Assembly: GCF_008710745.1 (NCBI RefSeq)
Contig: NZ_VYSA01000006.1
Location: forward strand, 1 to 64,000
From: Microbacterium rhizomatis
GTDB lineage: Bacteria; Actinomycetota; Actinomycetes; Actinomycetales; Microbacteriaceae
Length of the DNA: 64,000 nt
Reading direction: 5' to 3'
This document shows, piece after piece, positions 50,111 through 59,008 of the stretch. Each line of letters begins with the position of its first letter. Positions within the stretch are counted from its first letter, which is position 1. Made by a program: the position numbers and the translations under genes. Under the pieces are notes generated by a model. That model made no database searches. It had not been told where the DNA came from and worked only from the letters and a program-made list of their open reading frames with translations.

Positions 50111-50725
50111 TCACGCCGGCTCGGCGTCGCCTCGGTCGACAGAGCCGGGCGCTTCGCGCGAAGCGCGCCACATCCGTGCCCACCACCCCGACTGCTGCGG
50201 GGCCGTAGCCTGTGGCGCCGTTCGGCGCGCAGCATCCCTCCGCGCCCGCCATTCCCCGGTGCGCTCGTCCACGTCGACGGTCGGCGTCACCACGGGAGGG
50301 CCGCCCAGAAGCTGGCGGCGCGCCTCGATCACGCGAGCGTTGAAGTCTTCGAGGTAGTCACGCACCTCGTCCTCGGTGCGCAGGTCATCCAGGCGCGCGT
50401 CGAGCTGCGCGTGCTCCGTGCGAAGCAGGAGCGCGGGCGGGCCGAGGCCGGTCAGCCCCTCGGTCTCGATCTTGCGGCGGATCCACCAGTCCGGATCGTG
50501 AGATGCCCCGAGCCCGATCAGGGGCTTGCCCGCACCCGGCAGATTGTCGAACTCGCCGCGGCGGATCGCCTGCTGAATCGTCGTTTCCACGTAAGCGGCG
50601 CGCTCGAGCTCGCTGAACCCTCGCGATGGGGGCGCGGATGCCTCGACCTCCGGTTCGCCGCCCGTGTCGCGCGCCTCCTTGTCGAGGCGGTACCGGGCGG
50701 CCGCCTCGCGGGGATCGTCAGCCAT
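50111..50725 (-). CDS. DUF1992 protein (DNAJC28-like)
   Basis: A 204-residue protein. Core YVETTIQQAIRRGEFDNLPG ... DPDWWIRRKIETEGL is the DUF1992 signature. The rest is charged and disordered. Conserved but of unknown function. Confidence 0.84.
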   Translation of the reverse strand: MADDPREAAARYRLDKEARDTGGEPEVEASAPPSRGFSELERAAYVETTIQQAIRRGEFDNLPGAGKPLIGLGASHDPDWWIRRKIETEGLTGLGPPALLLRTEHAQLDARLDDLRTEDEVRDYLEDFNARVIEARRQLLGGPPVVTPTVDVDERTGEWRARRDAARRTAPQATAPQQSGWWARMWRASREAPGSVDRGDAEPA

Positions 50726-50845
50726 GTCAGCCTCCTCGGACGTCGCGGGCGCTGCGTCCATTCTCGTCGATGCGGTGCGCGGTGGCGCGGCTCGAACGGC
50801 CTGCGAGCGCAGCTGCGGGCGTGTGGACTCGCCTAGAGTTCTCGG

Positions 50846-51559
50846 GTGAGCATCTCGGTCGTGATCCCCTGGCGCCCCGCCCCCTCGCGGATCGACGCGT
50901 TCGAACGCGTCACCGACTGGTACGCGCAGAATCTTCCCGAGGCCACCGTCACCACGATCGACACCGACGACGACGTGTTCGTGCTCTCACGCTGCCGCAA
51001 CCTGGCGATCGCCGCTGTCGCCGACCCCGACGAGGTGATCGTCGTCGGCGACGCCGACACGATCCCCGAACGCGAACCGCTCCTGGCTGCCGTGCGGGCG
51101 GCCGCGACGAGCGGGCTGGTGCACCTTCCCTACACGCAATACCGGTGGCTCGGCCCTGAGGGATCGGCGCAGTTCGCGGCCGGCACACCGCTCATCGACT
51201 GCGCGGTCGGGCAGTTCGTCGAGGGCGCCTGCTCAGGCGTGTATGTGACGACGCGACGCACGTGGGAGCGGCACGGCGGCCAGGACGAGCGGTTCCGCGG
51301 CTGGGGTTTCGAGGACGCGGCCTGGTACCGCGCGCACACCACCCTGCTGGGCGCTCCCCCCGCGCGGCACGATGGCCGCGTCTACGCCCTTCACCACGTG
51401 GGCGAGGTACGGGCCGGAACCGGGTACGAGCGCAATGCCGCGCTCATGGAGCGCTACCGCGACGCCGAGGGGGATGCCGCGGCGATGGCCGCGCTCGTCG
51501 CTGAAGGTCAGTCCGCCAGGGCGGAGAACGCACGGTCAGGACCGGACTCCGCTCGCTGA
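50846..51559 (+). CDS. Glycosyltransferase, GT-A fold
   Basis: A 237-residue enzyme: VVIPWRPAPSRIDAFERVTD start, metal-binding GDADT (DxD-type) near residue 75, a later acceptor region GWGFEDAAWYRAH typical of galactosyltransferase-like GT2/GT27 forms. Convergent with the GT1 gene and overlapping its end by 52 bases. Part of the glycan cluster. Confidence 0.82.
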   Translation: MSISVVIPWRPAPSRIDAFERVTDWYAQNLPEATVTTIDTDDDVFVLSRCRNLAIAAVADPDEVIVVGDADTIPEREPLLAAVRAAATSGLVHLPYTQYRWLGPEGSAQFAAGTPLIDCAVGQFVEGACSGVYVTTRRTWERHGGQDERFRGWGFEDAAWYRAHTTLLGAPPARHDGRVYALHHVGEVRAGTGYERNAALMERYRDAEGDAAAMAALVAEGQSARAENARSGPDSAR

Positions 51560-52803
51560 GCCTCGGCCGCGGCATCCAATCGCCCCCGCGTGCCGGGGTC
51601 GAGAGACAGCACCGCACGGAGCGCCGCGGCGAGCTCATCGACGGTCGCGCTGTTCGGGTCGAGCGCGACCCCGAAGCCGGTGCGTTCGAGCGCCGCGGCG
51701 CCCGCGAACTGATCGGTCGAGAACGGCAGCACCACCAGCGGCACGCCCGAGCCGATCGCCTCGGTGACGGAGTTGTTGCCGCCGTGGGTCACCGCCGCCT
51801 GAGCCGCCCCCAGCAGCCGGACCTGGGGCAGGTACGCGCGCACGAGCCAGTCGCCCGGAAGCTCGCCCAGTTCGCCGGCGTCGGTCGAGCCCGTCGCGAT
51901 CGCGAGGCGCACGCCGGCGATCTTCGCGGCGTCCACGACCCGGCGCAGCACATCGCCGCGCACCGAGAGGAAGCTGCCGAAGCTCACATAGACGAACGAG
52001 CCGGATGCGGCGATCCACCGCTCGACGTCGGGTTCGTCCGGTTCGACACGACGCGTCGAACCGAGGTGCACGTGCGGCGGCAGCAGTGCGCCCCGACCGG
52101 GGTCGGCGAGCTCGGGCGGATAGTTGTAGAGCACGACGGGGCCGTGCTCGGCGAACGCGTCACCCGTTCGGGCACCGCCGGGATCGAGTACCGCCAGTGC
52201 GGCGTTCCACTCCTCGGTGAACCGCTCCGAGACCCTCTCGCACAGCTCGCGCAGCTCGGCGAGCGCCTCGGGCGACGGCTGGATGGCCTCGGGCCACGAG
52301 GGCGGGAACCCGTACACCTCGCCCGCGACCGGCAGCGCGCTCGGATGCCCGAGCACGACGTCCGCGTAGCGGATGCCGGCCGCGTGGAGGCCGAGGCGGG
52401 CGCTGAAGGCGAGGTGGTCGACGATGATCGCGTTCGGTGCGACGTCGTCGATGATCCGCAGGACGGCGCGCGCAGCATCCACGGGTCGCCACATCAGATC
52501 GGTGAGGCGCTCGGTCGCCTGATACGTCAAGGTCTCGACCGCCCCGGCTCGCGTCGCGTCGAAGAAGCCACGCAGCGAATCGCCCTCGTCGGTCGGCTGG
52601 TCTTCGGCGCGGATGACCCCCGCGTTGGACCCGCGCCCCAGTCGCAGATCGGTGCGCTCGAACCCGAACGAGGAGACGATCTCGGCGGTGGCCGGTCCGG
52701 TCGCCACCACGACCCGTTCGCTGCGATCGCGCCAGGCCGTTGCGATCGTCGCGAGCGGGAGCAGGTGCGATGCGTAGTCGGGGCTGATGACGAGGACGGT
52801 CAT
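51508..52803 (-). CDS. GT1-type glycosyltransferase
   Basis: A 431-residue GT-B enzyme like macrolide/UDP-glucuronosyl transferases: MTVLVISPDYASHLLPLATI at the start, FVYVSFGSFLSV at the domain border and THGGNNSVTEAIGSGVPLVV in the sugar-nucleotide site. ATG overlaps the stop of the HEAT-GT4 gene (ATGA). Its frame is open far upstream but a long fusion is not supported. Confidence 0.87.
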   Translation of the reverse strand: MTVLVISPDYASHLLPLATIATAWRDRSERVVVATGPATAEIVSSFGFERTDLRLGRGSNAGVIRAEDQPTDEGDSLRGFFDATRAGAVETLTYQATERLTDLMWRPVDAARAVLRIIDDVAPNAIIVDHLAFSARLGLHAAGIRYADVVLGHPSALPVAGEVYGFPPSWPEAIQPSPEALAELRELCERVSERFTEEWNAALAVLDPGGARTGDAFAEHGPVVLYNYPPELADPGRGALLPPHVHLGSTRRVEPDEPDVERWIAASGSFVYVSFGSFLSVRGDVLRRVVDAAKIAGVRLAIATGSTDAGELGELPGDWLVRAYLPQVRLLGAAQAAVTHGGNNSVTEAIGSGVPLVVLPFSTDQFAGAAALERTGFGVALDPNSATVDELAAALRAVLSLDPGTRGRLDAAAEAQRAESGPDRAFSALAD

Positions 52804-54959
52804 CCGAGCGACTCGGCAAGTTCGCGCAGCACATCCTCTTCGCGAGCGACGGTGCGGTAGACCACGCCGAGCGACTCGGACATCTGCTGGATCGTGAAGC
52901 GGCTGCGCACCATCTCTCGGCTGCGCGCGGGGCGCTCCGGGCCGCGCTCGGCCTGCGCCGTCAGGGCGGCGCTCTCGATCGCGTGCCGCAGCTGCCCGGC
53001 ATCCCACGTCGCCGTGAGGATGCCGGTGACCCCGTCCTCGACGTAGGTGGCCGGGCCGCCGCCGTCCGGCGCGACGACCAGAAGGCCCGTGGCCATGCCC
53101 TCGAGCAGGGCGATGCCGAACTCCTCCTTGATGCTCGCGCACACGTACACGCCCCCCGGGGCCGTCGCGCGGGGCAGCCCGATCCGCGCCGCGGCCATCC
53201 ACTGCGCGACGACATCGTTCGGGCGGTGACCCGGCAGCAGCAGGCCGCGGCGCGCGCGGTCGGCGGGCGGCACGCTGGCATCGATCAACCCGAGCTGCTC
53301 GCGCTCGTCGAGCGAGGGCGCGTCGAGGTCGCCACCGACGATCAGCAGGTTCGCGCGGTCGGCGAGCGGGCCGGACGCCCAGGCTTCGACGAGCGTCGCC
53401 ATGCCCTTGACCCGATGAAGCCGGCCGACGCTCACGACGAGCGGCAGCGATCGGCGCGGCTCGTCGAGCTCTGCGATCAACGCGTGCAGCTCGGCGAGCG
53501 CCGGGGTGGGGGGCTCGCCCGCCGCGTGGCGCTCGGCCGCCGCCACGGCGGCGTCGACCGTGACCAGATCGACGCCCTCGGGCACGATCGTGTGGCGCTC
53601 GGCGTGCGCGGCCATGTCGATCCCCACGAGCTGCCGCATGTCGGCGGCGAGGTTCGGCCGAGGGAAGAACACGGTGTGCGCGGCGTTCGCGGCGAGGCTC
53701 TGCACGAGCCGGGTGCGGAACCAGAAGTGCTCGAGCACGTCTGCGTCGCCGAATCCCGACCGCGTGAGTCGCCCCGAGCGGTCGAGAGACTCGATCACCG
53801 CGTGGGGATCGGGCGCGACGGTGAAGACGACGGGGATGCCGAGCTCGCGCGCGACGTCGGCGGCTGCCAGGCTGCCGACATCCGCCATCCGCAGGTGGAG
53901 CAGATCGACACCGCCGGCGGCGCGGAGGATGCGGCGGATGCCGCGCCTCGTGACGACGCGCAGCGGCCACGCCGCGGCCGACGAGACCGGCTCGCGCAGG
54001 AGGGGGATGTGCCCGTACACGTGGCCCGTGTCGGCCGCGTGGATCGTGCGGAGATCCGCCGTCGCATCCGCCACCGAGCCGCGTGAGAGCGTGATCACCC
54101 GCCGCACCTCGGTGTCGCTGTCGTGCACGAGAGCGTCGCCGAGGCGGACGAGCAGCGTCGCGATGCCGCCGTTGTCTCCCGCCCCCGCGGACGAGAGGTG
54201 CGGATCGATGTCGGCGTGCAGGAACAGCTGCGCGACCGAGAGCCCGTCCGTGCGGCGCACGCGCGCCTGGTCGGGAGCGAGGTCGATGAGTGAGAGCCGC
54301 GCCACATCGCCGATGAGACCGGGCTCGGCCGCGAAGCCCTCGAGCGCATCGCGGACCGCCGGGCTGGGCGAGCGCTGGCCGAGCGCGGCGATCGCGGCGA
54401 CGCGCACCGCCTCGTGCTCGTCGAGGTCGCGCGCGATGCGCAGCAGCGGGGCGGTGGCCACCGATGCCCGGACGAGCCCGAGCGTCTCGACCATCCTGGC
54501 CCTCGCCTCCGGCTCTGCGATGCCCAGCAGGGCGCCCTCGACGCCCACCATGAGGGGCTCCGCCGTCGTCGCCGACCACTGCTCGAGAGTGCGCTGCGCG
54601 ACCATGCCGGTGAACCCGCCGCGGGCGACGAGCGCGAGCAGCCGACCCATCGCCTCCGGCCGCGGGAGTCCGGACCCGAGCGCCCACGCGACATGCTCGC
54701 GGACGAAGAGCCGCTCGTCGGAGAGGAGGCCGACGAGCATCCTCCCCGCTTCGCCGTCGAAGACCTCGGCGAGCGCGTGGATAGCCGCGATCACGACGAG
54801 CTGATCCGAGGATTGCAGCGCTGCGGCGAGGAGCCGAACCGTGCGGACGCCCGGATCGCGCCCCGCCTCGAACGCGAGGTCGTCGGCGGAACGCATAGCA
54901 TCGACGATGCTCGGTGCGTTCGCGACCTGGTCGAGTGCGGTCTGAACGCCCACGCTCAT
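52800..54959 (-). CDS. HEAT-repeat / GT4 fusion glycosyltransferase
   Basis: A 719-residue protein. Residues about 30-240 are six or so HEAT-like helical repeats (for example LVVIAAIHALAEVFDGEAGR, VRVAAIAALGQRSPSPAVRD). Residues about 260-710 are a GT4-type GT-B fold: LHLRMADVG, VVSVGRLHRVKGMATLVEAW, and SIKEEFGIALLEGMATGLLV with the EX7E glutamates. HEAT repeats may bind partners or a glycan carrier; the fusion is uncommon. Divergent from the pyruvyltransferase gene. Confidence 0.85.
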   Translation of the reverse strand: MSVGVQTALDQVANAPSIVDAMRSADDLAFEAGRDPGVRTVRLLAAALQSSDQLVVIAAIHALAEVFDGEAGRMLVGLLSDERLFVREHVAWALGSGLPRPEAMGRLLALVARGGFTGMVAQRTLEQWSATTAEPLMVGVEGALLGIAEPEARARMVETLGLVRASVATAPLLRIARDLDEHEAVRVAAIAALGQRSPSPAVRDALEGFAAEPGLIGDVARLSLIDLAPDQARVRRTDGLSVAQLFLHADIDPHLSSAGAGDNGGIATLLVRLGDALVHDSDTEVRRVITLSRGSVADATADLRTIHAADTGHVYGHIPLLREPVSSAAAWPLRVVTRRGIRRILRAAGGVDLLHLRMADVGSLAAADVARELGIPVVFTVAPDPHAVIESLDRSGRLTRSGFGDADVLEHFWFRTRLVQSLAANAAHTVFFPRPNLAADMRQLVGIDMAAHAERHTIVPEGVDLVTVDAAVAAAERHAAGEPPTPALAELHALIAELDEPRRSLPLVVSVGRLHRVKGMATLVEAWASGPLADRANLLIVGGDLDAPSLDEREQLGLIDASVPPADRARRGLLLPGHRPNDVVAQWMAAARIGLPRATAPGGVYVCASIKEEFGIALLEGMATGLLVVAPDGGGPATYVEDGVTGILTATWDAGQLRHAIESAALTAQAERGPERPARSREMVRSRFTIQQMSESLGVVYRTVAREEDVLRELAESLG

Positions 54960-55084
54960 CTCCTTCTGTCGCCGGACCCGCGCGCGCACCGCGCGCGACC
55001 CCGGCTGAGTGCCGGTATCTGGAATGGTACGGGGGAAGAATGAACGTTCGGCCGGGATTGACAACTCGCGCCGACAGAAGGGAC

Positions 55085-56287
55085 ATGGGTATGCATCTGG
55101 TCGCGATCGGCGACGTCGGAGTCTCCGGCGACGTCGTGCACATCGGCGACGAGGCGATGTTCGAAGCACTGCGGGATGAGGTGTCGGCCAGGGGCGTGCG
55201 ATCGATCCTCGCGATCTCGAGCGCTCCCGCCGAAACCGCCCGTCGCTACGGGGTCGACGCGATCGATCGCATCGGATTCACGGGCGATCGCGCGGCGATG
55301 GCCGCCCGTCTTGCCGCGGTCGCCGCCTGCCTGGAAGGCGACAGTGCCCTCGCCGAGGACGACCCCGCCTGGCGGGTGATCAGTGCGGTGCGGGACGCGG
55401 ATGCCGTGGCCATCGCCGGCGGCGGCAACATGGCATCGAACTGGCCCCTGCACATCTACGAACGCGCCGCGCTCGCACTGATCGCGCGGCGATACGGGCG
55501 GCCGTTGGTCGTCAGCGGGCAGACCCTCGGCCCGGCGCTGACCGCACCTGATCGCGAGGTGCTCGCCCCGCTCCTGCACAGCGCCGCCCTCGTCGGCGTG
55601 CGCGAGCGCGCCTCGGAGGCTCTGGCGGCGAGCCTGGGTGTCGAGACCGCGAGGCTCAGCGCGCACACCGACGACGCCTCGTTCCTTGGTTTCGACGACC
55701 GTCCTGTCACGCCCGAACCCGCGGGCTCCCTCGTCGTGAGCCTGTCCACGCACCTCGGCGGACTCCCCCGCGCCGAGACGGTCGCCGGGCTGGCGCGCGC
55801 GCTCGACGGGCTGGCCGCAGCATCCGGACTCTCCGTCGTGTTCCACCCGCACTTCGGCTCGCTCGATCCGGACGTGCTCGTCGGTGACCAGGTGCTCCAT
55901 GACGAGGTGCGCGCGGCGATGCGCACGCCCTCCCGCGCGGTCCCGCCCGGCGACGCCCGCTCGTCCGCGGCCCTCGCACGCAGCGCCGGGATGCTCGTCA
56001 CCAGCCGGTACCACCCCACGGTCTTCGCGACCCCGGCGGGCGTCCCGGTCGCCGCCCTCGTCGCCGACGACTACACCGGCGTCAAGCTGCGCGGGGCCAC
56101 CGGTTGGTGGGACCAGCACGGCACCATGCCGCTGGCACACGCGGCCGGCGCGGGAGGCGCGGCATCGCTGATCGAGGTGTGGGAGTCAGCGCCCCGTGTC
56201 GCGGAGCGGACCGCCGAGCTCCTGCCGAGCGCACGCGCCGCGCACGCGGAGTGGTGGGACCGGGTCGTCACCGTGTTCCGAGGCTGA
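55085..56287 (+). CDS. Polysaccharide pyruvyl transferase family protein
   Basis: A 400-residue GT-B-like enzyme: VAIGDVGVSGDVVHIGDEAM, AGGGNMASNWP, VVSGQTLGPAL and TSRYHPTVFATPAGVPVAAL are the CsaB/WcaK-type motifs. ATG 55085 follows AGAAGGGAC; an ATG at 55040 is possible. It likely adds ketal-linked pyruvate to a surface glycan made by the neighbouring glycosyltransferases. Confidence 0.86.
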   Translation: MGMHLVAIGDVGVSGDVVHIGDEAMFEALRDEVSARGVRSILAISSAPAETARRYGVDAIDRIGFTGDRAAMAARLAAVAACLEGDSALAEDDPAWRVISAVRDADAVAIAGGGNMASNWPLHIYERAALALIARRYGRPLVVSGQTLGPALTAPDREVLAPLLHSAALVGVRERASEALAASLGVETARLSAHTDDASFLGFDDRPVTPEPAGSLVVSLSTHLGGLPRAETVAGLARALDGLAAASGLSVVFHPHFGSLDPDVLVGDQVLHDEVRAAMRTPSRAVPPGDARSSAALARSAGMLVTSRYHPTVFATPAGVPVAALVADDYTGVKLRGATGWWDQHGTMPLAHAAGAGGAASLIEVWESAPRVAERTAELLPSARAAHAEWWDRVVTVFRG

Positions 56288-56420
56288 GGAGCGGGCTGGC
56301 GCGAGGTCGTCGGCGTCACAGCACCGGGTGAGCTTCGTCGATTCGACCTCAGGTGGGCGATCCGACCTCGATATCCACCGGGACGTTGAGCAACCGACGG
56401 TGCCGGATGTGCGAGCGGAC
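56288..56420. other. Short intergenic stretch
   Basis: No gene or clear hairpin was seen between the pyruvyl transferase stop and the convergent TetR gene. Confidence 0.4.
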
Positions 56421-56990
56421 TCAGCGCGGCGCGAAAGCGAGATGGAACAGCGCGCGCACCCGCGTGGCGACGTCGAGGCGCTGATCCGGGTCGCTCCGCG
56501 CGATCTCGGCGGCGAGCATCCCCGTCGCCAGCAGCACGTCTTCGACCTCGAGGTGCGACCCGGCGCGACCGGCGCGCTGCTCGCGCGCGAGCAGGCGGGA
56601 TGCCACGCCGCGGTAGCGTTCGCCGAGCGCGGCGACCCGCGGATCGTGACGGTCGCCGTTGACGAGCTCGACGAACGCTGTCGAGACCATCGCCTGATCG
56701 ACGGTGCGGGTGAGCAGATCGTCGAGCGTGCTCGTGTCGGGCTCCATGAGCCGCTCCAGTTCGGCGACGTTCTCCTCGTACACGGCCACCGCGAGAGCCG
56801 TCCGGTCGGGGAAGTGACGGTACAGACTTCCCTGCCCCACACCGGCGCGTTTGGCGACCGCGCTGAACGGAGCATTCAGCCCGCCCTCGGCGTAGACCTC
56901 CCGTGCTGCCGCGATCAGTGCGCGACGATTCTCGGGCCCTGCAGCGGGCCCGCGATTGGCTTTCGGCTGCTCTTCTGCCTGCGACGACAC
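56421..56990 (-). CDS. TetR-family regulator
   Basis: A 189-residue regulator with GTG start; HTH AAREVYAEGGLNAPFSAVAK, RAGVGQGSLYRHFPDRTALA. Divergent from an SDR gene, with a 22-bp palindrome between them. Confidence 0.88.
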   Translation of the reverse strand: MSSQAEEQPKANRGPAAGPENRRALIAAAREVYAEGGLNAPFSAVAKRAGVGQGSLYRHFPDRTALAVAVYEENVAELERLMEPDTSTLDDLLTRTVDQAMVSTAFVELVNGDRHDPRVAALGERYRGVASRLLAREQRAGRAGSHLEVEDVLLATGMLAAEIARSDPDQRLDVATRVRALFHLAFAPR

Positions 56991-57003
56991 GGGTGTAGCC
57001 TAA

Positions 57004-57025
57004 TACCGGACACAGTTGTCCGGTA
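57004..57025. promoter_or_regulatory. Probable TetR operator
   Basis: TACCGGACA-N4-TGTCCGGTA, 9-bp perfect arms, immediately between tetR and the SDR gene and just before the SDR ribosome-binding site (GAAAGGA). Confidence 0.78.
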
Positions 57026-57039
57026 GAAAGGAACACACC

Positions 57040-58101
57040 ATGGGTACCTCGCCCCTCACCGCCGATTCGTCGATCGCCACCTGGCTCGAAGATCCGATCG
57101 GCAACGCCCTCCTCACCGATCTGCTCGCCCAGGGCGGTCAGACCCCCGACGCGTTCAGACCCGTCCGCAAGCTCGCGATCAAGCGGCTCGTCAAGCTCAG
57201 CCAGGGCGCCTTCACGCAGGACATGCTCGATGACCTCGTCCGCCGCGCGGCCGCAGGCGTCGTGCCGGGCGGGACGGCTCCCGCCGAGCCTCCGGCCGGG
57301 ACGGATGCCGCAGCATCCGCGCCTGCCCCCGTCCTGCGCGAGTGGACCGAGCGCATCGACCAGGGTCGCTTCACCGGCAAGACGATCATCGTCACGGGCG
57401 CAGGATCCGGCATCGGCCGTGCCACGGCATCGCGCATAGCCCGCGAGGGCGGCCGTGTGATCGCGGTCGACGTCAGCCAGGAGCGCCTCGACGAGTTCGT
57501 CGCTGCGCACGCGGGCGCCGACATCGTCTCCCTCACCGCCGACATCACGGACGATGCCGGCGTCGCCCGCATCATCGAGGCGGCCGGCGCCACGATCGAC
57601 GGCCTGGCCAACATCGCCGGGATCATGGACGACATGACACCCGTCGGCGACGTGTCGGACGCGGTGTGGGACCGGGTGTTCCGCGTCAACGTCACGGGAA
57701 CGATGAAGCTCATGCGCGCAGCGATCCCCGCGATGCTCGCGCAGGGTGGCGGTTCGATCGTGAACACCGCCTCCGAGGCGGCACTTCGCGGTTCAGCCGC
57801 CGGGGCCGCGTACACGGCGTCCAAGCACGCGGTCGCGGGCCTCACGAAGAGCAGCGCATTCATGTATGGGCCGAGCGGCATCCGGGTCAACGCCGTCGCC
57901 CCCGGTCCCACGATCACGAACATCCAGGCGAGCTTCGCCTCGCCGCTCGGGGCCGAGCGCGTGCAGACGGCCATGGCGGTCATGCCCGACCCCGTCGAGG
58001 CGGATGCTCTCGCAGCATCCATCACCTTCCTGCTCAGCGACGACGGCGTGAACGTGAACGGCGTCATCCTCGCGAGCGACGGCGGCTGGTCAGCCGCCTG
58101 A
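57040..58101 (+). CDS. SDR oxidoreductase with helical N-terminal extension
   Basis: A 353-residue protein: about 105 residues of helical and proline-rich extension (SSIATWLEDPIGNALLTDLL, KRLVKLSQGAFTQDM), then a normal SDR (TGAGSGIGRA, NTASEAALRG, YTASKHAVAG). The extension resembles a beta-glucosidase-related or carrier-binding helix seen in other actinobacterial SDRs. Under the divergent TetR protein. Confidence 0.85.
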   Translation: MGTSPLTADSSIATWLEDPIGNALLTDLLAQGGQTPDAFRPVRKLAIKRLVKLSQGAFTQDMLDDLVRRAAAGVVPGGTAPAEPPAGTDAAASAPAPVLREWTERIDQGRFTGKTIIVTGAGSGIGRATASRIAREGGRVIAVDVSQERLDEFVAAHAGADIVSLTADITDDAGVARIIEAAGATIDGLANIAGIMDDMTPVGDVSDAVWDRVFRVNVTGTMKLMRAAIPAMLAQGGGSIVNTASEAALRGSAAGAAYTASKHAVAGLTKSSAFMYGPSGIRVNAVAPGPTITNIQASFASPLGAERVQTAMAVMPDPVEADALAASITFLLSDDGVNVNGVILASDGGWSAA

Positions 58102-58179
58102 CCTCGCGTCGCCCTTCTCCTCCGCGCCGCTCACCGGAGGCGACACGCCCTTCGGCCGCGCCGTCGCGGGCGTGTTGCG

Positions 58180-58917
58180 TCAGGTGAGCGGTCCCCGCCG
58201 CCGGCTGCGCGCGACGTAGACCGTGTTGGACGAGGTTCCGCCGGTGACGGCGTTCGCGAAGTCGATGACGTGCGCCTCCGCATCGTCGAACACCCCGCGC
58301 AGCACGGCCATGTAGGCGGCGTCGGGCGGGTCGTCCGACCACAGTGCGAAGACTCCGCCGTCGACGAGGTGACGGTCGAGGGAGCGCATGCCGTCGGCGG
58401 AATACAGGGCACCGTGGCTCGGATCGAGCTGGTGACGCGGCGAGTGATCGACGTCGAGCAGGATGGCGTCATAGCCCATCGCGTCGGTGGGGGGCGGCAT
58501 CCGCATCACGGCGAAGAAGTCGTCGCAGACGAGCGCCGTGCGCGGATCGTCGACCAGCTCGGTCGAGACAGGGAGCAGCCTGCGCTCGTGCCACCGGATG
58601 ACCGCCGCGAGCCGGTCGATGACGGTGAGAGCGCCCACGGTGAGGATGCCGGCGCGCTCGTCGCGCAGCGCGGCGACGGCGGTGTAGCCGAGCCCGAGGC
58701 CGCCGACCAGGACATTCAGTCCACTTCCGGAGGTCGCATCCAGGCCGAGGGTGGCGAGCGCCTCTTCGGCGACGGTGAACAGACTCGACATGAGGTACTC
58801 GTCGCCGAGCTTCACCTCGTAGATCTCGTGGCCGACGGCCGGCTCGTTCCGGCGGCGCAGAGTGAGGTCGCCGAGGGGAGTGGACTGCCAGTCGAGTTCT
58901 TCGAACCGTGCGATCAC
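58180..58917 (-). CDS. Spermidine-synthase-like methyltransferase-fold protein
   Basis: A 245-residue protein: LNVLVGGLGLGYTAVAAL (SAM-type loop), then YDAILLDVDHSPRHQL (acidic strand end), and GGVFALWSDDPPD. It lacks clear polyamine-site residues, so an aminopropyl transfer role is uncertain; it could be a methyltransferase. Confidence 0.8.
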   Translation of the reverse strand: MIARFEELDWQSTPLGDLTLRRRNEPAVGHEIYEVKLGDEYLMSSLFTVAEEALATLGLDATSGSGLNVLVGGLGLGYTAVAALRDERAGILTVGALTVIDRLAAVIRWHERRLLPVSTELVDDPRTALVCDDFFAVMRMPPPTDAMGYDAILLDVDHSPRHQLDPSHGALYSADGMRSLDRHLVDGGVFALWSDDPPDAAYMAVLRGVFDDAEAHVIDFANAVTGGTSSNTVYVARSRRRGPLT

Positions 58918-59008
58918 AGCATCCTTCTCTCGTCGCAGCTCACCCTACGGGGTGTGCTCGGTCGCTCCCGCCGCGCGGAGTTCGCCCCTCGCTCAGCGAG
59001 CAGCGAGT

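Noticed and set aside
51508..55143. A single 1211-aa frame joining two glycosyltransferase regions
   Set aside because: The upstream part is antisense-like Arg-rich shadow of the HEAT-GT4 gene; the GT1 enzyme starts properly at 52803 with an ATGA overlap.
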